NCBI RefSeq assembly: GCF_021245725.1
Contig: NZ_JAJGSX010000050.1
Location: forward strand, 1-52,861
Direction: 5' to 3'
From: Pseudonocardia sp. TRM90224
GTDB taxonomy: Bacteria; Actinomycetota; Actinomycetes; Mycobacteriales; Pseudonocardiaceae
DNA: 52,861 bases
The translations under genes were made by a program, and so were the position numbers. The first letter of the stretch is position 1. Every line of letters begins with the position of its first letter. Shown here one piece after another: positions 17,737 through 26,310 of the stretch. The notes under the pieces are model-generated. The model ran no database searches and was not told the DNA's origin. It saw only the letters and a program-made list of their open reading frames with translations.

Positions 17737-20556
17737 ATGGGGGCGGACACGCTGGTCGGCCGCGACCGCGAGCTCGCCGCGCTGCACGGCCTCGCGGAAG
17801 CCGCGATGTCCGGTGCCCCGGTCGTCGCGCTTGTCGCGGGCGAGGCGGGCATCGGCAAGTCGACCTTGCTGTCGACCTTCGCGGCGCAGTCCGGGCTACG
17901 GCTGGTGACCGGCAGCGCGTCGCAGAGCGACGGGGCGCCGGCGTTCTGGCCGTGGCGGCGGGTGCTCGACGTGCTGGCCGCGGAGACGAGCGACGCCCGG
18001 CGCTCCCACCCGTGGGATGGCGAGCTGGACGAGATGGGCACCGGCGGCAGCGCCAGCAGCCAGGACCGGTTCGCCGCGTTCACGGCCGTGGCCGACGCCG
18101 TCGACGCGGCCACGGCCGACCGTCCCACCCTCGTTGTGCTCGACGACCTGCACTGGGCCGACGCGGGATCGCTCACACTGCTGACCCACCTCGCCCGCGA
18201 GCTCCGATCGGGACGCGTGCTGATCGTCGGCTCCCTCCGGCCCGCCGAGCTCAACGCACGCCGGGAGGGCAGGGAGCTGGTGTCCGCGGTCGCGCGTCAC
18301 CACCCCGGCGCCCACCTCGATCTCGACGGTCTCGGCTTCGACGACATCTCGCGCCAGCTCGAAGCGCTGCTGGGAACCGCGCCCGCGCCGGACGTCGTCG
18401 GCGGCGTGCTGCGCCGGACCGGCGGCAACCCGCTGTTCGTCCGCGAGCTCGGGTTGCTGATGCGGACCGGCGACGCGTCGGCCGTCCCCGCTCCCACGGC
18501 CGTCCGCGATGCCGTCGGCGAGCACCTCGCCGCGCTCTCCATGCCGTGCCGAGAGCTGGTGGCTGCCGCGGCCGTGGTGGGCATGGAGGTCGACCCGGCG
18601 CTGCTCGCGGCCGTCGCGGAGCTCGACGTCGCCAACGTGCTCGAAATGCTCGACGAGGCCCGCCGCAGCGGCGTGCTGGGCGAGCCGTCGACGGCCGGTC
18701 GCTACCGGTTCGCGCACGACCTTTTCCGCGAGTGCGTCGCGCTCGACATGCCGGTGAGCCGCGTCGCGACCCTGCACCTGCGGATCGCCGAACAGCTCGG
18801 GAGCGCGCGCGGCATCCGTCGGGCCAACGAGATCGCCCACCACCGCCTGGCCGCGCTCCCGATGGGCGACCACACCGCGGCCGCGTCGGCTGCCCGCGAG
18901 GCTGCGGCGCTCGCGCTGCACCGGCTCGCCTTCGAGGACGCCGCCGCGGTGCTCGACCGCGCGCTCGCCGCCGACGTGCCCGCTCCGACGCGGATCACGA
19001 TCCTGCTCGACGCCGCCAGAGCGCACTACCTCGCGCAGGACGTCGCCGCGGCGATGCGGCTGTGCGCCGAGGTCGTCGAGATCGCGACCGGGATCGGTGA
19101 CGTCGCCGCGATCGCCGACGCCGCGCTGGTCGCGCCGGAGGTCACCGATCCGGCCTGGAGCCCGCAGGTGCGGGAGTGGTGTTCGCAGGCGCTGCGGCTC
19201 CTTCCGCCGGCCGAGACGCCGCTGCGGGCCCGGCTGCTCGCGCGCCGCACGATCGCTGGCGCCTTCAGCTCCGACGCGGCGTCCATGGCGCACGACAGCG
19301 AGCAGGCGCTCGCCATGGCCGAGCGGGTCGCCGACGACGCCGCGCTGATCACGGCATTGCGCGCTCGCCAGCTCGCGAGATCGACGCCCGACGGGAACAG
19401 CGAGCGGATCGTCCTCGGCCGCCGCATGATCGAGCTGGGCAGCCGCAACAACGACCGCGACGCCGTGTTCTGGGGGCGGGTCTGGCGTTTCGAGGCGCTC
19501 GTCCAGTCCGGCAGGCTCGACGGGACGAAGGAGGACCTCGTCGCGCTCGACACGCTGCTGGAACAGCTGCGGCAGCCGCTGCACCGCTGGCACCTGCAGC
19601 GGGCGCAGTGCGTCGTCCGCGCGGCTCGCGGTCGGTTCGCCGCCGCCCGCCGCATGGCGCTCGACTCGCTCGACGCCCCGTCCGGCGAACCCACGATGGC
19701 CGACACCATGACGGTGATGGGCCCGTTGCTGGAGATCGCGATGCTGACCGGCGACACCGGCTTCGACCCGTGGCCGTACCTGCCGAAACCGGACGCCCGG
19801 TCCGGCGGCACGCAGCCGTACGGGCACCGGCTGGCCGAGTGGCACCTCGCCTTCGGCAGGATCGCCGACGCCGAGGAGCTCTACGACCGCCTGCCGGCAG
19901 CGGCGTCGCCCGCCGCGCCGTTCATCGCGCTGGTGGTGACCGCCTCGGCCGGTGCGGTCGCCGCCGAGCTGGGGGACGTCGACGGCGCCCGCCGCGCGTA
20001 CCGCGAGCTGCTGCCGCACAAGCACCTGCACGTCGCCAGCGGTGCGGGGGTGTCGATCACCCGCGGCTCCGTCCACCACTTCCTCGGCCGCACCGCCGCC
20101 GCGACCGGCGACGTTCCACAGGCGATCGACCACTTCGCCGCCGCGTGCACGGCCAACGACGCCGCCGGGCTCACCCCGTACGCCTGCGGGTCGCGTCTGC
20201 ACCTCGCCGAGCTGCTGGCCGTCCGCAACCGGGCGGGCGACCGGGACCGCGCCGCCACCGTCCTCGCCGAGTGCACCGCCGAGGCCCGACGGCTCGGCAT
20301 GCGGCCCGTCACGACCGCGGCCGCCGACCTGGCCGGGCGGCTCGACGACGCCGGCGAGCTCGGCCGGCTCAGCGCCCGCCAGCTGGAGGTCGCCGAGCTC
20401 GTCGCGTCCGGCCTGACGAACCGGCAGATCGCCGACAAGCTGCACGTCTCGGTGCGGACGGCCGAGAACCACGTCCGCAACATCATGACGACGCTCGGGT
20501 TCCGCACCCGCTCCCAAATCGCCACGTGGGTCACCGAGCACGGCCAGTCGGTATGA
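17737..20556 (+). CDS. LAL-family LuxR regulator (AAA ATPase), paralogue 1
   Basis: Large ATP-binding regulator, 939 residues, typical LAL length. Walker A GEAGIGKST lies at about 35-43 and Walker B TLVVLDDLHWAD at about 131-142. A long TPR-like helical middle follows. The C-terminal LuxR helix-turn-helix (last ~65 residues) contains LSARQLEVAELVASGLTNRQ and RTAENHVRNIM. ATG 17737 has no ribosome site but a GATACT box 6 bases upstream, so a leaderless transcript is plausible. First of three paralogues in 12 kb. LAL proteins typically activate nearby metabolic or antibiotic genes. Confidence 0.93.
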   Translation: MGADTLVGRDRELAALHGLAEAAMSGAPVVALVAGEAGIGKSTLLSTFAAQSGLRLVTGSASQSDGAPAFWPWRRVLDVLAAETSDARRSHPWDGELDEMGTGGSASSQDRFAAFTAVADAVDAATADRPTLVVLDDLHWADAGSLTLLTHLARELRSGRVLIVGSLRPAELNARREGRELVSAVARHHPGAHLDLDGLGFDDISRQLEALLGTAPAPDVVGGVLRRTGGNPLFVRELGLLMRTGDASAVPAPTAVRDAVGEHLAALSMPCRELVAAAAVVGMEVDPALLAAVAELDVANVLEMLDEARRSGVLGEPSTAGRYRFAHDLFRECVALDMPVSRVATLHLRIAEQLGSARGIRRANEIAHHRLAALPMGDHTAAASAAREAAALALHRLAFEDAAAVLDRALAADVPAPTRITILLDAARAHYLAQDVAAAMRLCAEVVEIATGIGDVAAIADAALVAPEVTDPAWSPQVREWCSQALRLLPPAETPLRARLLARRTIAGAFSSDAASMAHDSEQALAMAERVADDAALITALRARQLARSTPDGNSERIVLGRRMIELGSRNNDRDAVFWGRVWRFEALVQSGRLDGTKEDLVALDTLLEQLRQPLHRWHLQRAQCVVRAARGRFAAARRMALDSLDAPSGEPTMADTMTVMGPLLEIAMLTGDTGFDPWPYLPKPDARSGGTQPYGHRLAEWHLAFGRIADAEELYDRLPAAASPAAPFIALVVTASAGAVAAELGDVDGARRAYRELLPHKHLHVASGAGVSITRGSVHHFLGRTAAATGDVPQAIDHFAAACTANDAAGLTPYACGSRLHLAELLAVRNRAGDRDRAATVLAECTAEARRLGMRPVTTAAADLAGRLDDAGELGRLSARQLEVAELVASGLTNRQIADKLHVSVRTAENHVRNIMTTLGFRTRSQIATWVTEHGQSV

Positions 20557-20593
20557 AAATACCGGACGCTTGCTATGGTGGTATTTCTATACC
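20550..20593. promoter_or_regulatory. Two 14-bp palindromes (GGTAT-N4-ATACC)
   Basis: GGTATGAAAATACC (20550-20563) and GGTATTTCTATACC (20580-20593) are two perfect GGTAT-N4-ATACC sites. They are spaced 30 bases centre to centre, about three helical turns. The first overlaps the stop codon of the LAL gene and the second lies 27 bases before the peptidase start. This is the layout of a cooperative repressor or activator site controlling the methionine-aminopeptidase operon. The binding protein is not identified here. Confidence 0.7.
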
Positions 20594-20620
20594 GCCTACT
20601 GGCACGACTGGAGGACTTCG

Positions 20621-21388
20621 GTGCTGGAGCTCAAGACGCCCCGGGAGATCGACGCGATGCGCGTCACGGGCGCTTTCATCGCCGAGCTGCTCGGCGACCT
20701 GGCCGAGCGGGCACAGGTGGGGGTGAACCTGCTCGACCTCGAGCTGCGCGCCCGGAAGCTGATCGAACAGCGCGGCGCGGTGTCCTGCTACTGGGACTAC
20801 GCCCCTTCGTTCGGACGCGGACCGTTCCGCAACGTCATCTGCCTCTCGGTCAACGACGCCGTGCTGCACGGGCTGCCGCACGACTACGTCCTGCGCGACG
20901 GCGATCTGCTGTCGATGGACATCGCGGTGTCGATCGACGGCTGGGTCGCCGACTCGGCCCGCAGCGTGATCATCGGAACCGCGGACCCGGACGACCGGCA
21001 CCTGATCGACGCCACCGAGCGCGCCCTGACCGCCGGCATCGCCGCGGCCCGAGCCGGCAACCGCCTCGGCGACATCAGCGCCGCGATCGGCACCGTCGCC
21101 ACCGCCGCCGGCTACCCGATCAACACCGAGTTCGGCGGCCACGGCCTCGGCCGCACCATGCACGAGGACCCGCACGTCCCCAACCAGGGCCGCGCCGGCC
21201 GCGGGCTGCGCCTGCGCCCCGGCCTCACCCTGGCGCTGGAGCCGTGGTTCGCCCGCGGCACCGACAAGATCGTCTACGACCCCGACGGCTGGACCATCCG
21301 CTCCGCCGACGGCTCCCGCACCGCCCACTCCGAACACACCATCGCCATCACCGACGACGGCCCGCGCATCCTGACCGTCCTCGGGTGA
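20621..21388 (+). CDS. Methionine aminopeptidase, type I
   Basis: Removes N-terminal methionine from nascent proteins; two-metal enzyme of the pita-bread fold, 255 residues. Metal ligands can be placed at D100, D111, H174, E207 and E238, with conserved H83 (VLHGLPHD) and motif FGGHGLGRTMHEDPHVPN. GTG 20621 is preceded by GGAGG. Actinomycetes often carry several copies, so this may be a secondary, regulated one, given the paired palindromes in its promoter. Its stop overlaps the start of the next gene as GTGA. Confidence 0.92.
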   Translation: MLELKTPREIDAMRVTGAFIAELLGDLAERAQVGVNLLDLELRARKLIEQRGAVSCYWDYAPSFGRGPFRNVICLSVNDAVLHGLPHDYVLRDGDLLSMDIAVSIDGWVADSARSVIIGTADPDDRHLIDATERALTAGIAAARAGNRLGDISAAIGTVATAAGYPINTEFGGHGLGRTMHEDPHVPNQGRAGRGLRLRPGLTLALEPWFARGTDKIVYDPDGWTIRSADGSRTAHSEHTIAITDDGPRILTVLG

Positions 21389-22260
21389 TCGTCGCCGGCC
21401 CGGTCAGGAGACCGACCTGGTACCTGGAGCTGCCGCTCCTGCTGCTCGCCTACGCGGCCTTCGTCCTGACCCGCGCGGCGGTGGACCGGGGTGAACCGGC
21501 CGCGACGGCGAACGCGCTGCTCGTCCAGGACCTGGAACGAGCGCTCCACATCGCGATCGAGCTCCCGCTCAACCACACGATGCTCGACCAGCCGGTCGCC
21601 GTCTTCCTGACCGGCTACTTCTACCGGCTGTGTGTGCTCGCCGTGCCGGCCGTCCTGATCTGGCTCTACGTCTCGCAGCCGACGCACTACTGCCGCCTGC
21701 GCACCGTTCTGGCTGTGGCGATGCTCCTCGACGTCCTGGTCGTCTGGCTCTTCCCGGAGGCCCCGCCACGGTTCGCGCAAGCCGGCATCGTCGACCACAT
21801 GGCGGCCCACGACATCCTCGGTGGTGCCGAGGCGCGCGTCCCCCGACCCGGGGTGAACCTGCTGGCGGCCATGCCGAGCATGCACGTCGCCTGGACGACC
21901 TGGTGCGCCTACGCCGTCTGGACGGCCCTGCGGCAGCAGGCTCCGCGGACGGCGTGGGCGGCGTGGCTGTTCCCGCTGCTCACGGCGTTCGTGGTGCTCG
22001 TGACCGGGCACCACTACGTGCTGGACATCCTGGCCGGGTTCGCGCTCGTTGCGCTCAGCGGTACCGCAGTTCAGACGGCACTGGGCTTCGGACGACATCG
22101 GGCTTTCGGACGACACTGCGGTTCGAACGGTGAGGTGAGCGGTGGGATCCCGGTTCGTCGGGCGGGTCGGCGAGCTCGCGGCGTTCGAGGACCTGCTGCG
22201 CCGTTCCGACGCCGACACGATCCCGGTCGCGCTGGTCGACGGCGTCGCGGGGATCGGTAA
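21385..22260 (+). CDS. PAP2-type membrane phosphatase-like protein
   Basis: Membrane protein with about six membrane segments and the PAP2_3 (inositolphosphotransferase-like) active-site motifs: AAMPSMHVAWTTW and VTGHHYVLDILAGF (histidine with downstream aspartate). It probably acts on a lipid or polyprenyl phosphate at the membrane face. GTG 21385 overlaps the preceding TGA. The homologous part ends near 22075. The frame then stays open for about 60 more residues and runs 119 bases into the next LAL gene, giving 291 residues. Either a real long overlap or a lost stop codon. Confidence 0.8.
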   Translation: MIVAGPVRRPTWYLELPLLLLAYAAFVLTRAAVDRGEPAATANALLVQDLERALHIAIELPLNHTMLDQPVAVFLTGYFYRLCVLAVPAVLIWLYVSQPTHYCRLRTVLAVAMLLDVLVVWLFPEAPPRFAQAGIVDHMAAHDILGGAEARVPRPGVNLLAAMPSMHVAWTTWCAYAVWTALRQQAPRTAWAAWLFPLLTAFVVLVTGHHYVLDILAGFALVALSGTAVQTALGFGRHRAFGRHCGSNGEVSGGIPVRRAGRRARGVRGPAAPFRRRHDPGRAGRRRRGDR

Positions 22261-24907
22261 GTCGGCGTTGCTGTCGCAGTTCGCGCGTCTCGCGCAGGCG
22301 CGCGGCTGGACGGTGCTCCGGGCCAACGCGTCCCCCGCGGAGGGCGCTCCGACGTACTGGCTGTGGCACCAGGTCGTCCGCACGTTGCGGCACTCGGCCG
22401 ACGACGTGCTCACCGCCCAGGATTCGACGGGGCTGCCAGCCGCGGCCGAGCGGTTCGCCATGTTCGACCGCTTCGCACGCTTCCTCGCCGACGCCGCTGC
22501 TCCCGACGGCCTGGTGCTCGTGCTGGACGACGTGCACTGGGCCGACCACGGCTCCCTCTCGCTGCTGGTCCACCTGATCACCGAGCGGCTGCCGGACCGC
22601 GTTGTTGTCGTCGCCGGCGCGCGGGCGTCCGAGCTCGGCATGCGGACTGCAGGAGCGCGGATCGCGGAGCTGGTCGGCCGGCACGGGATGCGCATCTCGC
22701 TCGACGGGCTCTCCAGCGCGGAGATCGCCGCGCAGCTGGGCGCGCTGCTCGGGCACCGTCCCGACCCGGACGTCGTCGCGGCCGTCCGGCAGCGGACGCT
22801 GGGCAACCCATTGTTCGTCCGCGAGGTCGGTCGGGGTATCGCCGCAGGTCGACGACCCGACGAGGCGCTCGCACCCGTGGTGCGCGACGCCATCCGGCAG
22901 CACCTCGCGCTGCTGCCCCGCAGCTGCCACGACGTGCTCGTGGTCGCGGCGTTGATCGACGGCGCCGTCGACGCCCGCGCGGTGGCGGCGGTCGCCGGCA
23001 CGTCCGTCGAGGCTGTGCTCGGCGCGGTCGACCAGGCGGTGAAGGCCGACGTGCTGACCGTCGAGCACGATGGCCCCGGCTTCCGCCACGACCTGTTCCG
23101 GGAGACCCTGCGGGACGATCTCGCGCTGGCCGACCGCGCGGTGACGCACCTGCGGATCGCCGAGTACTGGGAGGCAGAGCGGCCGGACCGGGTGGTCGAC
23201 ATCGCCCGCCACCGGCTGGCCGCGGCACCGCTCGGCGACGCCGCACGCGCCGGCGCCGCGGCCCGCGACGCCGCCGAGCAAGCGCTCGCCGCGCTCGCGT
23301 TCGAGGATGCCGCAGAGCTGTACGACAGCGCCGCGGCGGTGGCAACAGATCTCCCGGCGCCTGAACGGTGTTTGCTGCTGATCACGGCAGGACGGGCACG
23401 CTATCTGTCCCACGACCCGGAGGGCGCCGTCACGACGTGCCTCGTGGCCGGTGAGCTCGCGCTCCGCTCAGGGCGCCCGGAGCTGCTCGGGAAGGCCGCG
23501 CTGGCGCTGCCCGAGCTCCCGTACGAACGGTGGCTGGCGCGGGTGGACGTCTGGTGCGACCAGGCGCTCACCGGGCTTCCCGACGCCGACAGCTCGCTGC
23601 GCGCGCAGCTGCTCGCCCAGAAGGCGCTCGCGTCGACGTTGACCAGCGGGACCGACACGTCGCTCAGCGCCGAGGCGCTCGCGATGGCCGAGCGGCTCGA
23701 CGACACCGATGCGCTGCGGATCGCGCTGCGGGCCAGGCAGATGGCCCGGTCGACGCCCGACGGCCACGCCGACCGGTACCGGCTGGGCAGCGACATGATC
23801 ACGCTCGGGCGGCGCACCGCCGATACCGACGCCGTGTGCTGGGGGCATCTCTGGCGCTTCGACGCGCACATGCAGGCGGGCGACACGTCCCCCGCCGAGA
23901 CCGAGATCAACCGTGCGGCGCTCGTCGCGCGCGGGCTCCACCAACCCAGCACGAGCTGGCAGGTCGTCAGGAGCCAGGCCGCGCTCGCCATCGCGCGCGG
24001 CCGGTTCGACACCGCACGCACCCTCGTCGCCGCGGCCCGCGAGCTGGCCCCGGACGGCCAGCTGCGCGGCGCGGGGTGGATCCCGCAGTCGGCGCTGCTC
24101 AGCAGGCTCACCGACGACGACTACGACCCGTTCCCCGAGATGCCGTCGCTGCCCGCTGGGGACCCGCGGCGCATATACCTGTTCATCCACCTCGCGCCGT
24201 GGCTCATCGCCCGCAACCGCCTCGACGAGGCCGAGCGGATCTACGAAGCGATCCCACCGATCTCCGTCGCGCCGCAGCCGTACAACCGGTTGCTCGTCAT
24301 GTGCGTGCGGGCTGCGGTCGCCGCCGCTCTCGGCGACCCCGACGGCGCACGGGCATGCCACGCGGAGCTCCACCCACACGCCGAGCTGCACGCCACCACG
24401 GGTGCCGGCCTGCTCATCTCGCTGGGCTCCGTGCACCACTTCCTGGGGCTCATCGCCGGCGCGGTGGGCGACGTCGACGACGCGATCAGCGAGCTGTCAC
24501 GTGGGATCGCCGCGAACGAGGTCGCCGGCTACCGCCCGTACGTCGCGAACGGCCGCTACGAGCTGGCCGGGCTGCTGACGGACCGGGCAGGTCCCGGCGA
24601 TCGCGCCGCCGGGCTCGATGCCGCGGTCCGCAGCGCGGCGGCTGCCACCGAGCTGGGCATGCCCGGCCTCGCCCGCCGCGCACAGGAGCTGGTCACAGCG
24701 CTCCGGGCCAGGAACGACAGCCCGCTCACACCGCGTCAGCGGGAGGTGGCCACGCTGGTCGCCGACGGGTTCACGAACAAGCAGATCGCCGCCAGACTGC
24801 ACATCTCGGAACGCACCGCCGAGAACCACGTGCAGAGCATCCTGCTCGCGCTCGGCTTCCACAACCGCACGCAGATCGCGACCTGGCGCACCCGCCTGAA
24901 CGGCTAA
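22142..24907 (+). CDS. LAL-family LuxR regulator (AAA ATPase), paralogue 2
   Basis: Second LAL regulator, 921 residues. Walker A GVAGIGKS lies at 34-41 and Walker B LVLVLDDVHWADHG follows about 85 residues later. The C-terminal LuxR domain contains LTPRQREVATLVADGFTNKQ and RTAENHVQSILLALGF. It resembles paralogue 1 along its length, e.g. ARQMARSTPDG against ARQLARSTPDG. GTG 22142 has a GAGGTGAGC ribosome site. The start lies inside the PAP2 reading frame, so the two are likely co-transcribed. Confidence 0.92.
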   Translation: MGSRFVGRVGELAAFEDLLRRSDADTIPVALVDGVAGIGKSALLSQFARLAQARGWTVLRANASPAEGAPTYWLWHQVVRTLRHSADDVLTAQDSTGLPAAAERFAMFDRFARFLADAAAPDGLVLVLDDVHWADHGSLSLLVHLITERLPDRVVVVAGARASELGMRTAGARIAELVGRHGMRISLDGLSSAEIAAQLGALLGHRPDPDVVAAVRQRTLGNPLFVREVGRGIAAGRRPDEALAPVVRDAIRQHLALLPRSCHDVLVVAALIDGAVDARAVAAVAGTSVEAVLGAVDQAVKADVLTVEHDGPGFRHDLFRETLRDDLALADRAVTHLRIAEYWEAERPDRVVDIARHRLAAAPLGDAARAGAAARDAAEQALAALAFEDAAELYDSAAAVATDLPAPERCLLLITAGRARYLSHDPEGAVTTCLVAGELALRSGRPELLGKAALALPELPYERWLARVDVWCDQALTGLPDADSSLRAQLLAQKALASTLTSGTDTSLSAEALAMAERLDDTDALRIALRARQMARSTPDGHADRYRLGSDMITLGRRTADTDAVCWGHLWRFDAHMQAGDTSPAETEINRAALVARGLHQPSTSWQVVRSQAALAIARGRFDTARTLVAAARELAPDGQLRGAGWIPQSALLSRLTDDDYDPFPEMPSLPAGDPRRIYLFIHLAPWLIARNRLDEAERIYEAIPPISVAPQPYNRLLVMCVRAAVAAALGDPDGARACHAELHPHAELHATTGAGLLISLGSVHHFLGLIAGAVGDVDDAISELSRGIAANEVAGYRPYVANGRYELAGLLTDRAGPGDRAAGLDAAVRSAAAATELGMPGLARRAQELVTALRARNDSPLTPRQREVATLVADGFTNKQIAARLHISERTAENHVQSILLALGFHNRTQIATWRTRLNG

Positions 24908-25686
24908 CGTCGCGCCTCGACGATGACGTACGGCGCGGTGAAGCGGAACGAATCGGGGTCCTCGTTGATGCGCTCCAGCACCTCCATCACGTTGTGCTCG
25001 AGCGCTCCCATCAGCCCCTTCGCCTCCATCAGCGGTGCCAGCATCCGGCCGAGCGGGTGTTCGAGGAACATCTCCTGCCAGTAGACCTGCGGCGACGCAA
25101 CGGAGAAGGTCAGCCGGCGGCTGTGGACGGCCACCTCGAACCCGTGGTGGCCGAAGAGACCGGCGGCCGCCACCGCGTCGTGCCACGGGAAGGCGTTGGC
25201 GATCGGGTTCGCGCCGGAGACCGGAGCGGCCGCAGCCGCGGCGGCATCGTTGATCGCGCCGAACGGTCCGCCGGGCAGCCAAGCCGAGTAGACGATCCGG
25301 GCGGCCTCGGCGGCGACCCTGGTGATCTCGGCCGCCGCGAGCGCCGGATCGGGCGCGAAGATCAGCCCGAAGTTCGAGATCAGCACGTCCGCCTGGCCGT
25401 CGGCGAGCGGGAGCCGGGCCGCCTCACCGGCGACGAACGTGACGTCGCGGCCCGCGGCGACCGCCTGCTCCCGCGCGACCTCCAGCAGCCGCGCCGCCGG
25501 GTCGACCCCGGTCACGAGCACCCCTGGCCGGGCCGCGAACAGCGCCGCGCTCCCCGTACCGCAACCGACGTCCACGACGTGTTCGCCCGCAACCGCGCCG
25601 GCGACGGCCACCACCTCCCGCGCGGCCGGGTGGAGCTGCGGGGCGATCGTCTCGAAGCTGCCGAGACCCCAGTCCAAAGTTGTCAT
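24904..25686 (-). CDS. Class I SAM-dependent methyltransferase
   Basis: Cytosolic methyltransferase of 260 residues. SAM-binding motif I is VVDVGCGTGSAALFAA (about 37-52), the acidic ribose ligand is in VTGVDPAA, and motif-II-like DVLISNFGLIFAPDP follows. UbiE/COQ5-like small-molecule methyltransferases fit best; the acceptor is unknown. ATG 25686 is used. Its stop overlaps the LAL stop by 3 bases (convergent). Divergent from a MerR-type regulator. Confidence 0.88.
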   Translation of the reverse strand: MTTLDWGLGSFETIAPQLHPAAREVVAVAGAVAGEHVVDVGCGTGSAALFAARPGVLVTGVDPAARLLEVAREQAVAAGRDVTFVAGEAARLPLADGQADVLISNFGLIFAPDPALAAAEITRVAAEAARIVYSAWLPGGPFGAINDAAAAAAAPVSGANPIANAFPWHDAVAAAGLFGHHGFEVAVHSRRLTFSVASPQVYWQEMFLEHPLGRMLAPLMEAKGLMGALEHNVMEVLERINEDPDSFRFTAPYVIVEARR

Positions 25687-25756
25687 GCTGCGGTTCTAAC
25701 CGCGACGCCGGAGCCGTCACATCAGCAGGACTGCTCATTCGCGGTACCCAGATCGC

Positions 25757-25787
25757 TTGACCGTGCCGCCGCGGCACAGTACGCACT
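25757..25787 (+). promoter_or_regulatory. MerR-type promoter with dyad in the spacer
   Basis: TTGACC (25757-25762) is followed at once by a dyad GTGCCGC-C-GCGGCAC (25763-25777) and then TACGCA near 25780. A dyad between the -35 and -10 boxes is the hallmark of MerR-family promoters. The MerR-type gene starts 26-30 bases further on, so autoregulation is likely. Confidence 0.55.
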
Positions 25788-25812
25788 GGATATCCGGAAG
25801 GGGGTGAGCGGC

Positions 25813-26220
25813 GTGGCGTGGAGCACGCGTGAGCTCGCCGAGCTCGCCGGCACGACCCTGCGTGCGGTGCGGCACTACCACGAGGTCGGGCTGCTCCCCG
25901 AGCCGGAACGTCGTCCCAACGGCTACAAGAGCTACGCGGTGGTGCACCTCGTGCGGCTGCTGCGCATCACCCGGCTGCGGGAGCTCGGGTTCTCGGTCGC
26001 CCAGATCGCCGAGATGGGCGACACCCAGGAGCACCCGGCCGAGGCGCTGCAGAGCCTCGACGCCGAGCTCGCCGCGACGATCAAGCGGCTGCAACGCATC
26101 CGCGTCGAGCTCGCGCTGATCCTGCGCCGCGAGCTGCCGACGGCGAACGACCTCTACGACCCCGCGCAGATCGACGTGCTGGCCCGCATCGGATCGGCGC
26201 TGCAATCAGCGGCGGAGTGA
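25813..26220 (+). CDS. MerR-family transcription regulator
   Basis: Small regulator of 135 residues. The winged helix-turn-helix is WSTRELAELAGTTLRAVRHY followed by HEVGLLPEPERRPNGYKSYA, and a coiled dimer helix runs to the end. No cysteine metal site is seen, so it is more likely a ligand or drug sensor. GTG 25813 matches the usual start MAWSTRELAELAG; GTG 25804 is a possible longer start. The dyad in its promoter suggests autoregulation, and the divergent methyltransferase may be a target. Confidence 0.85.
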   Translation: MAWSTRELAELAGTTLRAVRHYHEVGLLPEPERRPNGYKSYAVVHLVRLLRITRLRELGFSVAQIAEMGDTQEHPAEALQSLDAELAATIKRLQRIRVELALILRRELPTANDLYDPAQIDVLARIGSALQSAAE

Positions 26221-26230
26221 AGGTCCGCGG

Positions 26231-26310
26231 TCAGTGCGTCAGTGCGTCAGTGCGTCAGTGCGTCAGTGCGTCAGTGCGTCAGTGCGTCAGTGCGTCAGTG
26301 CGTCAGTGCG
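26231..26310. repeat. 8-bp minisatellite, ten copies of TCAGTGCG
   Basis: Ten perfect copies of TCAGTGCG fill 26231-26310 without interruption, between converging MerR and HD-protein genes. The last copy supplies the stop codon of the HD gene (TCA at 26303-26305 on the plus strand). Perfect identity implies recent expansion or slippage. Because every unit carries the same stop triplet, copy-number change would not alter the HD protein. Confidence 0.95.

Noticed and set aside
17896..20541. 881-codon antisense frame across the first LAL gene
   Set aside because: Same shadow effect; no start signal and no recognisable domain.
20575..21384. N-terminal extension of the PAP2-type protein back to 20575
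   Set aside because: That part is an out-of-frame shadow of methionine aminopeptidase. The GTGA overlap at 21385 gives a natural start.
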